Notes: generated by a model from the letters alone, not told the origin. Counted from the first letter of the stretch, positions 26,558 to 35,808 are shown. The stretch: 64,000 bases of DNA from Microbacterium halophytorum (GCF_002970975.1 NZ_PNFA01000016.1:1-64000), one strand, 5' to 3'. Program-made: numbers and translations.

Positions 26558-27811
26558 CTACGCGGCGCGGCGCGCCTCGCGGCGGGACAGCGCCGGCGCA
26601 TCGGCGTCGCGCTCCGCGGGCCGCACTCCCCCGCTGACCCGCTTCGCGAGGCGGCGGACCGCCTGTGAGAGCTGCGAGCGCGGTGCGGCCTCGCCCACGG
26701 GCCGCGCCGCGAGGAGAGCCGCGTCGGCCGCCCGGATGTCGTAGGGGACGAACGAGACGTCATCGATCCCCGCGTACCGCGACAGGGTGCGGCGCACCTG
26801 ACCGCGCGCATCGATCCCCAGGGCTCCGCCCCTGACCCGGTTCGCGACGACGTGCACGGGGACGGCGCCGACGTGGGCGCGCAGCTCGGCGTGGGCGCGC
26901 AGGAACCGCGCGATGCTGACGGGGTCGGCGCTCGTGACGGCGACGACGGCGTCGCCCTCGGCCAGCGCCGCGAGAGCCGCCGCGTTGCGGCGAGGGCCGT
27001 CGAGGTCGCTCACGATCTCCTCGTCGCGCTCGATCGAGGCCGCCGTGTCGACGACGACGTGATCCGCCCAGCCTCGGCAGGCGGCGAGCACGCCGTGCAC
27101 GCGCTCCCCCGTCAGCTCCGGCCACCGCGACGGCCGGTTCAGGCCCGTCAGCACGTCGACGGCGCTCGATTCGAGCGGCGCGCTGATCCGGGTCAGCTCC
27201 GCGGCGTCGAGCGCGCCCGACCCCGCCCTGCGCGCCGCTGCGGCGATGCCGGGGCTGTCCTCGGGGAGGCCGAGCGCCGCCGCCAGGGACGGCGCGTGCG
27301 TGTCGGCGTCGACGAGCGCGGCCCTGCCCGAGTCGCGCGCGAGCTCGACGGCCAGTTCCGCCGCGATCATCGACCGACCCGGCGCGCCGTGGGTTCCCCA
27401 CACCGTGATCACGCGGCCGTCGTCCCGCCCGGTCCGAGAGGCGAACGCTTCCCTCGCGGCATCCGCGACCCGCCAGCCCTCGACGTCGAGTTCCAGCGCA
27501 TCCCGCAGGCCGAACGACGACGCCCAGCGCCGTTCGCCGCCGCGCGAGGCCAGCGGCACGATCCGCACGCCGTGCCGGTCGCACGCCGAGACGAGCTCGG
27601 CCGTGAGGGCGTCGCGGGAGGCCGCGACGACGATCGCGTCGGCCTCGGCGAGCGCCTCGCGCAGCCGCGAAGCTGCCCCGCGCAGGCCCGCGGCGAGCGC
27701 CGGGGGCGCGAGGACGGCGACGATCTCGGCGCCGTCGTCCTCGAGCTCGCGGGTGAGCCGTTCGCCGTGCGGCTCCGGAACGGCGACGATCAGGGCGAGT
27801 CCGGCGGTCAT
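26558..27811 (-). CDS. CpaE/MinD-like ATPase
   Basis: The 417-residue protein has an N-terminal receiver-like region (1 to about 130) and a C-terminal ParA/MinD-type ATPase. The P loop is a divergent WGTHGAPGRSMIAAELAVEL: the usual deviant Walker lysines are replaced, so ATP binding may be altered. The Asp in ALVDADTHAP and DHVVVDTAAS match the switch regions. In tad/Flp pilus loci CpaE helps place the assembly machine, but no other pilus gene is nearby. It overlaps the SAF gene by four bases. Confidence 0.75.
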   Translation of the reverse strand: MTAGLALIVAVPEPHGERLTRELEDDGAEIVAVLAPPALAAGLRGAASRLREALAEADAIVVAASRDALTAELVSACDRHGVRIVPLASRGGERRWASSFGLRDALELDVEGWRVADAAREAFASRTGRDDGRVITVWGTHGAPGRSMIAAELAVELARDSGRAALVDADTHAPSLAAALGLPEDSPGIAAAARRAGSGALDAAELTRISAPLESSAVDVLTGLNRPSRWPELTGERVHGVLAACRGWADHVVVDTAASIERDEEIVSDLDGPRRNAAALAALAEGDAVVAVTSADPVSIARFLRAHAELRAHVGAVPVHVVANRVRGGALGIDARGQVRRTLSRYAGIDDVSFVPYDIRAADAALLAARPVGEAAPRSQLSQAVRRLAKRVSGGVRPAERDADAPALSRREARRAA

Positions 27812-28404
27812 CGGGCGCCGCCGGACGGGACGACGGACAGGGCGGCACCCGACGAGATCGCGCCGAGGACGTCCGCGACGTCGGCGCGGCCGACGACCAG
27901 CTCGATGCTCGCGCCCCTCGCCGCCATGACCGATTCGTCGCGCGTCACGGCGCCCACCACGGCGTCGGGCACCAGGATGCGCGGCGCATCGAAGCCGTCC
28001 TCGGTCGCCGGCGCCGACCAGAGCTCGACGGGCGTCCCCGTCGTCACCGACGCCGGCACCTCCGCCGCACTGTCGACGACCACTGTCGTCGTGTCCGTCG
28101 CTTCGCCGAGCGCCGACGCCGGCACCAGCTCACCGGACGCGATCGTGCGCTGGGCGACGAGCCCGTCGAGCGGTTCGGCGGCGCCGAGGTAGCGCTCCGC
28201 GGCCGAACCGAGCTGGGCCTCGACGACCGCGACGTCTCCCGGCGCGATCTCCTCGCCCGCGACGATCGTGCCCTGCGCGACGAAGACCGGAGACGTCTGC
28301 CTGGCTCCCGTCACGACGGCCCAGACTCCGACGACCGACACGATGATCATGCCGATGCCGATGGAGAACCGCGCATCGGCCCAGAAGGCCCTTCGCTTCG
28401 TCAT
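27808..28404 (-). CDS. SAF-domain membrane protein (CpaB/RcpC-like)
   Basis: The 198-residue protein has one N-terminal membrane helix (about residues 12-33) and an extracytoplasmic SAF domain. SAF features are VFVAQGTIVAGEEIAPGDVAVVEA and GLVAQRTIASGELVPASAL. In Flp pilus systems CpaB/RcpC sits at the outer part of the machine; here only the CpaE-like ATPase accompanies it. ATG 28404 is chosen because the membrane helix follows it directly. It is divergent from the small HTH gene. Confidence 0.78.
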   Translation of the reverse strand: MTKRRAFWADARFSIGIGMIIVSVVGVWAVVTGARQTSPVFVAQGTIVAGEEIAPGDVAVVEAQLGSAAERYLGAAEPLDGLVAQRTIASGELVPASALGEATDTTTVVVDSAAEVPASVTTGTPVELWSAPATEDGFDAPRILVPDAVVGAVTRDESVMAARGASIELVVGRADVADVLGAISSGAALSVVPSGGAR

Positions 28405-28503
28405 GGCCGCCAGCGTGCCAGAACGCGCGGAGCGGCGTCGGAAACTGTCCACAGGCACGTGTGCCGTGCCCGCGGATGAGGACGGTGCTCGATAATGGGG
28501 GGC

Positions 28504-28761
28504 ATGACCCGTGCGCGCTTCCTCACGCCCTCCCAGGTCGCGGAGCTGCTCGGGCTCGAGGTCGAGTCCGTGCTGGAGCTCGGCCGCGAGGGCCGGATCA
28601 GCGCCGTGCGCGTCGGCTCCCCCGCCGTGTGGCGCATCGACGCCGAGAGCGTCGATGCGTACCTCGCCGACCGCGCCGAGGATGCGCGCCGCCGAGCGCT
28701 GTGGCGCGAGTCGCAGAACGCGAGCATCCCCGAGGTGTGGGGCGGCCCCTCTCCCCTGTAG
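28504..28761 (+). CDS. Small MerR/excisionase-type DNA-binding protein
   Basis: The 85-residue protein has an HTH_17-type winged helix: LTPSQVAELLGLEVESVLEL, then GRISAVRVGSPAVWRIDAES. The layout resembles BldC and excisionase-like regulators. The C-terminus WGGPSPL is unusual. ATG 28504 is preferred over the ATG at 28495 because it fits relatives better. It is divergent from the SAF-CpaE pair, which it might control. No integrase or other phage gene is near. Confidence 0.78.
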   Translation: MTRARFLTPSQVAELLGLEVESVLELGREGRISAVRVGSPAVWRIDAESVDAYLADRAEDARRRALWRESQNASIPEVWGGPSPL

Positions 28762-28771
28762 CGCCCGGCCG

Positions 28772-29368
28772 TCACCCGACCCGATCGGAGTCCGCGCCCG
28801 GCCGCACCCAGACGAGTTCGGTGAGCGGCACGATCCGGAAGGCCCGCACCTCCCCTGCGCGTCGGGGCGCGTCGCCGTCGTGCACAGCGAGGTCGGCATG
28901 GTCCGACGCGACCCTGTCGAAGGTGCCCGTGACCAGCCGCCCCGATGCGGTGCCGACCATCACGGGTACGCGCCGCCGGGCGAGGTCGCGGAGGGCGAAG
29001 CCGAAGGTGATGCGCTCGCCCAAGCGGTCGGCGGGCGCCGCCCCCGCGCGGGCGCTCTCGACGACGGCCCGCCCCTGCAGGCCGATCGCGGAGATCCGAT
29101 CGGCGCGGACGATGAGGAGCGAGCCGTCTGCGGTGCGCGCGCCGACCCAATCGGCACCGACCGAATCGATCCGCGCATCGTGAGCGGAACCGTCGGACAG
29201 CTCGAGCCGGACGTCCTCGGCGAGCGCGCCGAGGCCGGAGAGCCTCTCGCGCAGCGTCAGCCGCGACACCCGCAGCCGCTCGGCCTCCGAATCGAGGGCG
29301 GCGCGCTCCGCCTCCCACTCGGCGGCCAGCTGGTCCTCGAGGTCCTGGAAGAAGCTTTCCCAGTGCAC
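28772..29368 (-). CDS. Protein of unknown function with an N-terminal coiled coil
   Basis: The 198-residue product starts at GTG 29368. Residues 1-45 are charged and helical (FFQDLEDQLAAEWEAERA), suggesting a coiled coil. The rest looks beta-rich with repeated short strands, such as DARIDSVGADWVGARTADGS and VMVGTASGRLVTGTFDRV, reminiscent of an Sm/RNA-binding-like fold, though I cannot confirm this. It is convergent with the HTH gene and divergent from the Rv3235-like gene. Confidence 0.75.
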   Translation of the reverse strand: MHWESFFQDLEDQLAAEWEAERAALDSEAERLRVSRLTLRERLSGLGALAEDVRLELSDGSAHDARIDSVGADWVGARTADGSLLIVRADRISAIGLQGRAVVESARAGAAPADRLGERITFGFALRDLARRRVPVMVGTASGRLVTGTFDRVASDHADLAVHDGDAPRRAGEVRAFRIVPLTELVWVRPGADSDRVG

Positions 29369-29551
29369 GCGGCCGAGGCTATCGGATCGACCGCATCGCC
29401 GCCGGGGCTGTCCACAGCCGGCCGCTCTCAGCATTCTCACAGGCATATTTGCCTGGTGCGCTCGATGTGCGCCCGTGCTGGGCTTTTCGCAGGCAAGGTT
29501 CCAGGACCACGATTCTCGGAACCGCGTGACAGCAAGGAGGCTGTTCCAGCG

Positions 29552-29983
29552 ATGTCCCTCCCCGTACCCGCCGCGCGCCCCCGAGTGCGTCGCGCACGCG
29601 AGATCCATGAGTTCTTCGATGAGCAGCGCACATCCACCAGCGCGCTCCCCGACCCCGCCCCGCTGGCGAACAGCCTGGCGCGCGGCGCCGTCGAGGTCAT
29701 CGCGGGCGTCCGCGAACCCGAGCAGCTGGCGAGGTGGCTCACGGAGAAGCCCTACCTCGCCCTCGTCGCCAGGGCGCGGCTCGCGCACCGCGCCCGCAGC
29801 GCCCGCGGACAGCCGGCGAAGCACCCGAGCTACGCCGTGAAGTCGGTGCGCATCGCTTCCCCCGGCGACGGCGTCGCCGAGGCCGTCGTCGTGATCGACA
29901 TGCCTGTGCGCTCGCGCGCCGTTGCCATCCGGCTCGAGGGAATCGACCGGCGCTGGCGCGCGACGACCCTCGCCGTGCTCTGA
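29552..29983 (+). CDS. Rv3235-like protein
   Basis: The 143-residue product resembles the actinobacterial Rv3235 family (unknown function, often encoded near secA). It has an arginine-rich N-terminus, a helix LANSLARGAVEVIAGVREPEQLARWL, and a beta-rich end (EAVVVIDMPVRSRAVAIRLEGIDRRW). ATG 29552 has AAGGAGG at 29534-29540. A perfect 12-bp terminator follows. No membrane or signal segment is visible. Confidence 0.8.
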   Translation: MSLPVPAARPRVRRAREIHEFFDEQRTSTSALPDPAPLANSLARGAVEVIAGVREPEQLARWLTEKPYLALVARARLAHRARSARGQPAKHPSYAVKSVRIASPGDGVAEAVVVIDMPVRSRAVAIRLEGIDRRWRATTLAVL

Positions 29984-29993
29984 CGACGCAGAA

Positions 29994-30022
29994 GCGGCGC
30001 GCCCCCGCACGGGGCGCGCCGC
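29994..30022. terminator. Terminator between the Rv3235-like gene and pfkA
   Basis: A perfect 12-bp GC stem (29994-30005 with 30011-30022) closes a 5-base loop between convergent genes, so it can act for both. Confidence 0.75.
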
Positions 30023-30037
30023 CTCTCGTGACGTGCG

Positions 30038-31066
30038 TCAGCCGAACAGCGCCGCGGCGCCCTCGTACCGCTCGAGCGGCACCGTGTTGAGCTCGCCGAG
30101 CGCCTCCGAGAACGGGACCCGCACGATCTCCGTTCCCTGCATGGCGACCATCTGACCCCAGGCGCCCTCGACGATGGCGTCGACGGCGTGCAGACCGAGG
30201 CGCGTCGCGAGCACCCTGTCGAAACCGCTGGGCGCACCGCCGCGCTGGATGTGGCCGAGAACGGTCGAGCGCGTCTCGATCCCGGTGATGCGCTCGATCT
30301 CGGGGGCGAGGATCTCGCCGATGCCGCCGAGGCGCGGGCGGTTGAACGCGTCGAGGCCCTTGTCGCTGTACGCCTCGTCCTGACCCTTGAGCTTGAAGCC
30401 CTCGGCGACGACGACCAGCGGGGCCCGGCCGCGCTCGGCGGCCGACTCGACCTTGGCGCAGATCTCCTCGATCGACAGCGGCACCTCGGGGATGCAGATG
30501 ATGTGAGCGCCGGCCGCCATACCGGAGTGCAGGGCGATCCAGCCGACGTGGCGCCCCATGACCTCGGCGACCATGCAGCGCTTGTGCGAGTCGCCCGTCG
30601 TGCGCAGGCGATCCATCGCCTCGGTCGCGATGTTCACGGCCGTGTCGAAGCCGAAGGAGTAGTCCGTCGCACGCAGGTCGTTGTCGATCGTCTTCGGCAC
30701 GCCCAGCACGTTGATGCCGTCGTTCGAGAGCCGCTGGGCCGCCGCCAGCGTTCCCTCGCCTCCGATCGCGATGATGCCGTCGAGATGGTGGCCGTACATC
30801 GTCTTCGCAATGTTCTCGGGGCCGCCCCGCTCACCCTCGTACGGGTTGGTGCGGCTCGTGCCGAGGATCGTGCCGCCGACCTTCGACAGGCCCTTGACCT
30901 CGCCCCTCGTCAGGGGGAAGAAGTCTCCGTCGACGAGGCCGCGCCAGCCGTCGCGAATGCCGATGAACTCGATGTCGTGGTGGTCCATGCCCTTGAGCAC
31001 GGCGCCGCGGATGACGGCGTTGAGACCGGGGCAGTCGCCGCCGGATGTGAGGATTCCGATCTTCAT
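30038..31066 (-). CDS. pfkA: 6-phosphofructokinase, actinobacterial type
   Basis: This 342-residue enzyme phosphorylates fructose 6-phosphate in glycolysis. Motifs are LTSGGDCPGLNAVIRG, GGEGTL (residues 102-107), PKTIDND (124-130, catalytic Asp) and EVMGRHVGWIA. G105 at the position equivalent to E. coli G104 predicts ATP as donor; PPi-dependent enzymes have Asp there. K125, however, is the residue typical of PPi enzymes. This Gly/Lys mixture is known from actinobacterial ATP-dependent PFKs. The length fits that group. Confidence 0.94.
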   Translation of the reverse strand: MKIGILTSGGDCPGLNAVIRGAVLKGMDHHDIEFIGIRDGWRGLVDGDFFPLTRGEVKGLSKVGGTILGTSRTNPYEGERGGPENIAKTMYGHHLDGIIAIGGEGTLAAAQRLSNDGINVLGVPKTIDNDLRATDYSFGFDTAVNIATEAMDRLRTTGDSHKRCMVAEVMGRHVGWIALHSGMAAGAHIICIPEVPLSIEEICAKVESAAERGRAPLVVVAEGFKLKGQDEAYSDKGLDAFNRPRLGGIGEILAPEIERITGIETRSTVLGHIQRGGAPSGFDRVLATRLGLHAVDAIVEGAWGQMVAMQGTEIVRVPFSEALGELNTVPLERYEGAAALFG

Positions 31067-31189
31067 GCGTCCAGGCTAGCGCCCAGCGCTGTGCCCCCGT
31101 GGTCGATGCCGCGCCGGCGGGCGCGCGACTCCGACGGGCCGCGCGCCGCCGCGCGTCGACCGCGCGGGCGGCGCGCCGGCTCCGGCCCG

Positions 31190-33340
31190 TCAGGCGCCGC
31201 GCAGCTCCTCACGGAGCACGTGCATGAGGGCCGCGAGCTGAACCGACTCGACGGCCTGCTCATCGGTCTGCGCGCCGTCGAGGGCGCGCGCCGCGAGCCC
31301 CTCCTTCTGGTCGATCAGCTCGGCGATCTTCGTGTCGAGGGTGTGCGCCGCGATGATGCGCCACGCCGTGACCGGCTCGTCCTGGCCGATGCGGTGCACG
31401 CGGTCGATCGCCTGCGTCTGCTCGGCGGCCGTCCAGCTGAGCTCCGCCAGCACGACGTTCGAGGCGGCCTGCAGGTTGACGCCGACGCCGGCGGCCGTGA
31501 GCGAGCACACGATGATGCCGACGTCGGGGTCGTTCGTGAACGCGTCGATGGCCGACTGACGGGCCGCCGTCGTCTGATCGCCCCTGATCGACACGGCCCG
31601 GATCTCGTTGGCGCGGAAATGCGCCTCCGCCTGGTCCATGACGTCGATGTGCTTCGCGAAGTAGACGACCTTGCCGACCGAGCGCTGCAGCTGGGCGGCG
31701 TAGTCGGCGGCGAGGCCCGCCTTGGCCTGACCGATGCGGCGGACCATCGAGAAGACGTTGTCCCCGTCGGTGCCGGCGGCCCTCGCCTCTTCGAGCTCGC
31801 CCTGCGCGACGAGGCGCACGATGTCCTCATCGATCTCGCCTGGCTTCAGGCCCCGTTCGCCGCGTGCCTCGATGATGCGGCCGTAGCGCTCCGCCAGGCG
31901 CCCGGCGAGCTTGCGCTCCGCGTCGCGGATGCCGCGGCCGAACTCGTCGTCGAGCTGCACGGGCATGTCGGCGATGAGCTTGTCCGGCAGGTCCTTCGCG
32001 ACGTCCTTCTTGCGGCGGCGGACGATGCCCATGTCGATCACGGCGCTGCGCGCTTCTGGGTAGAAGCCCTTGTCGGCGGGCGTCAGGCCCGTCTCGTCGA
32101 GGCGCGCCATCAGCTCGGGGCCCGGCTTCACGCCGTTCGCCCAGCCCAGGAACCGCCAGATCGCGTCGAAGTCCTCGACGTCGTTGATCAGGGGCGTACC
32201 CGTGAGCGCCATCAGCAGCGGGTCTCCGCCCGGGGTCGTCTCGCGCACGCGGTCGGCGAGCGCGAGCACGTTCTGCGAGCGCTGCGACGAGAGGTTCTTG
32301 ATGAAGTGCGCCTCATCGACGACCATGCCGCGCAGCCCGATCGTCGCGAGCCAGCCGAGGTGCCGATCGAGGATCTCGTAGTTGACGATGAAGACGTCGG
32401 CGAACGCGTCGACGTCTTTGCCATCGCCGGAGATGACCGTCGCACGCCGCTGCGGCGTCCACCGCTCGGCCTCGCGCGCCCAGTTCATCTTGACGACGTT
32501 GGGCACGACGACGACGAGCGGGTAGGCATCGGCGACCGATGCCGCGAGGAGCGACTGCGCCGTCTTGCCGAGGCCGGGCTCGTCGGCGAGCAGGAACGTG
32601 CGGTGACCGCCGCGCACGGACTCGAGGAAGCGGGACTGGTGCACCATGACGTCGAGGCCGCGGGGCGAGACCCTGTCGAACTCCGGCACCGGCGGCAGCG
32701 GCATGACGGCGGAACCGCCGCCCGCGCCGAGCTCGAACGCCTTGTAGAGCGGCCCCATCAGCTCCCAGTCGTCGAGCCGACTGCGGTGCGGCGCCTCGGC
32801 CCGCGGCGTCAGATCGGGCTCGAGGAACGGGTTCGACTCGCGACGCGACTCGATCTGCTCGGGCACGACGGCGCGCTCGGCGGCCGCCCTCGGAACGACG
32901 GGCTCCGCGACGGCCGGCTTCGCATCGGCGATGATCAGCTCCTCGGGCGCGAGCTCCGCACCCGATTCGAGCAGCCAGTCCCGCCGCAGCCGCTGCGCGA
33001 CCGGGCTCGCGGCCTGGTCCGCTTCGAGCAGCTGGATCAGCGACGTGTCGCGCGCGGCCGTCTTGGCGAGGATGGTCGCGACGCCGTCGAGGCGCTTCAG
33101 CAGCTCGGCGCGCGCCGAATCGGTGAACTCGGGCGACTCCTTCACCCTCGCGCGCTCCTCGCGCACCAAGAAGGCGATCACCTGGAACTTGGTGCGGTTC
33201 GTCGGGCCGAGCCGGTTCTTCTGGGCCTTCGCCTCGACCTCGCGCACCTTTCGCGCCAGGATCGGGATGATCGGGGCCTCGTCATCGCGGCGTGCGGACG
33301 AGGACTTCTTGCGCTTCCGCGCTGGTGCCGTAGTCGGCAT
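31190..33340 (-). CDS. SNF2-family DNA helicase/translocase
   Basis: The 716-residue protein is a SWI2/SNF2 ATPase. The N-terminal 225 residues are charged and not recognised. The first motor lobe has Walker A ADEPGLGKTAQSLLA and the DEAH box VVDEAHFIKN; the second lobe ends in AIDRVHRIGQDEPV. There is no SWIM zinc finger and no nuclease domain. Such stand-alone SNF2 proteins may remodel DNA-protein complexes or aid repair; the role is unknown. ATG 33340 is preceded by AGGAGGAG, and longer frames to 34147 overlap deoC. Confidence 0.88.
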   Translation of the reverse strand: MPTTAPARKRKKSSSARRDDEAPIIPILARKVREVEAKAQKNRLGPTNRTKFQVIAFLVREERARVKESPEFTDSARAELLKRLDGVATILAKTAARDTSLIQLLEADQAASPVAQRLRRDWLLESGAELAPEELIIADAKPAVAEPVVPRAAAERAVVPEQIESRRESNPFLEPDLTPRAEAPHRSRLDDWELMGPLYKAFELGAGGGSAVMPLPPVPEFDRVSPRGLDVMVHQSRFLESVRGGHRTFLLADEPGLGKTAQSLLAASVADAYPLVVVVPNVVKMNWAREAERWTPQRRATVISGDGKDVDAFADVFIVNYEILDRHLGWLATIGLRGMVVDEAHFIKNLSSQRSQNVLALADRVRETTPGGDPLLMALTGTPLINDVEDFDAIWRFLGWANGVKPGPELMARLDETGLTPADKGFYPEARSAVIDMGIVRRRKKDVAKDLPDKLIADMPVQLDDEFGRGIRDAERKLAGRLAERYGRIIEARGERGLKPGEIDEDIVRLVAQGELEEARAAGTDGDNVFSMVRRIGQAKAGLAADYAAQLQRSVGKVVYFAKHIDVMDQAEAHFRANEIRAVSIRGDQTTAARQSAIDAFTNDPDVGIIVCSLTAAGVGVNLQAASNVVLAELSWTAAEQTQAIDRVHRIGQDEPVTAWRIIAAHTLDTKIAELIDQKEGLAARALDGAQTDEQAVESVQLAALMHVLREELRGA

Positions 33341-33628
33341 GCTCCTCCTGAGCGTCGATTCCAGCGGCGATGCCGCCCCTGGATGACCGATTGTCCGAGC
33401 CCGGCTGCGCGGCGGTTCAGCCCGGATGGATCCGGGCTCGTCGCCGCCTGGGCGTCGATGCGGCCCGCGGATCGCACGAACGGACACGCGCGGGCTGCGC
33501 GTCAACTCTACCCCACCCCGCCTGCTTCCGCCCCGCAGACATGATGTGAGTCTCCTGCCCGATGCGGCCCGCCGGCGGGCGCCGACCGGGCCCGCCGGCG
33601 GGCGGGCTCCCGCCGTAGGATTGGGAGC

Positions 33629-34351
33629 ATGACGCGCACCTATTCCGAGGCGGAGATCGCCGCGACGATCGACCACGCCATCCTCAAGCCCGAGTTCACC
33701 CGCGAGGACGTCGATCGCGAGCTCGCCGTGGCCGCCGAGTGGAACGTGTGGAGCGTCTGCGTCCGGCCCAGCGACGTCGCGTACGCGTGCGAGCGGCTCG
33801 AGGCCTCGCGCGTGCGAGTCGGCACCGTGATCGGCTTCCCGCACGGCACGACCTCCACCGCGGCGAAGGTCGCGGAGGTGCGCCGCGCCGCCGAGGACGG
33901 CGCGAGCGAGTTCGACATGGTCGTCAACATCGGCCAGCTCCGCTCCGGCACGCTCGACGACGCCGTCCGCGAGGACATCGCGGCCGTCGTGCACGCGGCG
34001 GGCGGCGCCGTCACGAAGGTCATCCTCGAGACGAGCCTCCTCGACGACGAGCAGATCGCGAGGGGCTGCCGCCTCGCGGAGGAGGCGGGCGCGACCTTCG
34101 TGAAGACGTCGACGGGCTTCGCCGGCGGCGGTGCGACGGTCGAGCACATCGAGCTCATGCGCGCGACCGTCTCCGAGGCTGTGCAGGTCAAGGCCTCGGG
34201 CGGTGTGCGCGGCCTCGACGCCGCGATCGCGATGCTCGACGCGGGCGCGAGCCGGCTCGGCACGTCTGCGGCGGCGACGATCCTCGCGGAGGCCGACGCG
34301 CGGGCGGCGGGCGCCGCGGCATCGGCCGCGGAGGACGCCGGCTCGTACTGA
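33629..34351 (+). CDS. deoC: Deoxyribose-phosphate aldolase
   Basis: The 240-residue TIM-barrel enzyme splits 2-deoxyribose 5-phosphate into glyceraldehyde 3-phosphate and acetaldehyde in deoxynucleoside breakdown. The Schiff-base lysine is K159 in FVKTSTGF, the proton-relay lysine is K188 in VKASGGVRG, and the catalytic Asp is in EFDMVVNIG. ATG 33629 fits the family. It is alone, without deoA or deoD. The 288 bases upstream, toward the SNF2 gene, hold GC-rich inverted CCCGCCGGCGGG repeats but no gene. Confidence 0.95.
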   Translation: MTRTYSEAEIAATIDHAILKPEFTREDVDRELAVAAEWNVWSVCVRPSDVAYACERLEASRVRVGTVIGFPHGTTSTAAKVAEVRRAAEDGASEFDMVVNIGQLRSGTLDDAVREDIAAVVHAAGGAVTKVILETSLLDDEQIARGCRLAEEAGATFVKTSTGFAGGGATVEHIELMRATVSEAVQVKASGGVRGLDAAIAMLDAGASRLGTSAAATILAEADARAAGAAASAAEDAGSY

Positions 34352-34372
34352 GCCGCGCGCCCTGGCGCGGGC

Positions 34373-35377
34373 TCAGGCGCGACCGAGCAGCTCGCGGGTG
34401 CGCGCGACGTCCTGGTGCATCGTCTCGACGAGCGCGTCGATGCCCTCGAAGGCGACCATGCCGCGGAGCCGATCGGCGAACTCGACGTCGACGCGCATGC
34501 CGTACAGGTCGAGATCGGTCTCGTCCAGCACATACGCCTCGACGAGCGACTGCTCGACGTCGTCGAACGTCGGGTTCGCTCCGACCGAGATCGCCGCGGG
34601 GTAGCGCACCGCCCCCAGCGCGCGGCTCGCGCCCCTGACCCCCGCGGCTTCCGATTCCGCGGCGCCGTCGGGGCGCCGCGCGACGAGCCAGCCGGCGTAG
34701 ACGCCGTCGGCGGGGACGAACCCCTCCGTCTCGCCCGAGAGGTTCGCGGTCGGGAAGCCGAGCTCGCGCCCCCGCTTGTGGCCGTGCACGACCTCGCCCG
34801 AGACGGACGGCGCGCGGCCGAGCAGCTTCGCCGCTCTGGCGACGTCGCCGGATGTCAGCAGCTCGCGGACCCAGGTCGACGACACGCGGCGGCCGTCCTC
34901 GGAGCTGGCGATGTCGTCGATCACGTCGACCACGAAGCCGTGCTCGGCGCCGAGCCGCTCGAGCAGCGCGACGTCGCCGGCGCCGCGCGCCCCGAAGCGG
35001 AAGTCGCGGCCGACGAGCACGCGCCGCGCGCGCAGCGCGTCGACGAGCACCCTGACCGCGAAGTGCTCCGCGTCCTCGCCGGCGAGCGCCCTGTCGAACG
35101 TGAGCATCAGCGTCGCGTCGATGCCGGTGGCGGCGAGCAGCGCGGCCTTCTGGCGATTGCCGACCAGCGGGCGGGGGCACTTCTCCGGGGCGAGGACCGC
35201 GAGCGGGTTGCGGTCGAAGGTCACGGCGACCGTGCGGCGGTCGCCTGCGGCGGAAGCCACCATCATCCTGTCGATGATCGCCCTGTGCCCCTGGTGCACG
35301 CCGTCGAACTTGCCGATCGCGACGATCGACTCGCCGAAGTCGTCCGGGACGTCCTCGACGCTGCGGAACAGGTTCAT
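34373..35377 (-). CDS. ribF: RibF, bifunctional riboflavin kinase/FMN adenylyltransferase
   Basis: The 334-residue enzyme makes FMN and FAD. The N-terminal adenylyltransferase has AIGKFDGVHQGHRAII and the VLVGRDFRFGARGAGD segment. The C-terminal kinase has HGHKRGRELGFPTANL and ISVGANPTFD. The start ATG 35377 overlaps the upstream membrane gene stop (35374) as ATGA. It is the last gene of the truB operon, the order seen in many actinobacteria. Confidence 0.95.
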   Translation of the reverse strand: MNLFRSVEDVPDDFGESIVAIGKFDGVHQGHRAIIDRMMVASAAGDRRTVAVTFDRNPLAVLAPEKCPRPLVGNRQKAALLAATGIDATLMLTFDRALAGEDAEHFAVRVLVDALRARRVLVGRDFRFGARGAGDVALLERLGAEHGFVVDVIDDIASSEDGRRVSSTWVRELLTSGDVARAAKLLGRAPSVSGEVVHGHKRGRELGFPTANLSGETEGFVPADGVYAGWLVARRPDGAAESEAAGVRGASRALGAVRYPAAISVGANPTFDDVEQSLVEAYVLDETDLDLYGMRVDVEFADRLRGMVAFEGIDALVETMHQDVARTRELLGRA

Positions 35378-35808
35378 GCCGCGGCCGCCACGAGCGCCGG
35401 GCGGTGCTTCGCGAGCCACCACATGCCGAGGAACGGCAGCACGAGCGGGATCCAGAAGTAGCCGGAGCCGTAGTGCGTCCACACGGTGTCCTCCGCATGG
35501 AACAGGCCGGCGGCGGCCGGGAGGAAGCTCAGAGTGCCGACGACGAGCACGCCGACCAGCTCGAACGAGACCGCGATCCAGGCGATGCGGTACCACGCTG
35601 CGCTCGACGAGGCGATGAGCGCGATCGTCGCGAGGATGTAGACGACGGCGGCGAGCGCCGAGAGCAGGTACGGCAGCGGCGCCTCGGAGAAGCGCGTGAT
35701 GATCTGCGAGGCGGAACGCCCCGTCGCCGCGAGGGCGAGGATGCCGTACACCCAGACGAGGACGGTGCCGAGACCGCCGATACGGCGGCGGGGAGCTGAT
35801 TCGGTCAT
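35374..35808 (-). CDS. Four-helix membrane protein between truB and ribF
   Basis: The 144-residue product has four hydrophobic helices (about residues 14-31, 46-67, 73-96 and 117-137). The last loop and helix contain YGSGYFWIPLVLPFLGMWWLAK. It overlaps ribF by four bases. No family is recognised; a transport or accessory role cannot be told from sequence. Confidence 0.8.
   Translation of the reverse strand: MTESAPRRRIGGLGTVLVWVYGILALAATGRSASQIITRFSEAPLPYLLSALAAVVYILATIALIASSSAAWYRIAWIAVSFELVGVLVVGTLSFLPAAAGLFHAEDTVWTHYGSGYFWIPLVLPFLGMWWLAKHRPALVAAAA

Noticed and set aside
28504..28761. Prophage excisionase
   Set aside because: The small HTH protein is excisionase-like in fold, but there is no integrase, attachment site or phage gene nearby.
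30188..33544. Plus-strand open frame of 1118 codons
   Set aside because: It is antisense to pfkA and the SNF2 gene, which have clear motifs. Its translation is Arg/His/Asp-rich low-complexity sequence, a known artefact of GC-rich codon use.
33341..33628. Possible small RNA or hairpin gene before deoC
   Set aside because: The gap has GC-rich palindromes such as CCCGCCGGCGGG, but these are common by chance at this GC content and no promoter or terminator pair frames them.
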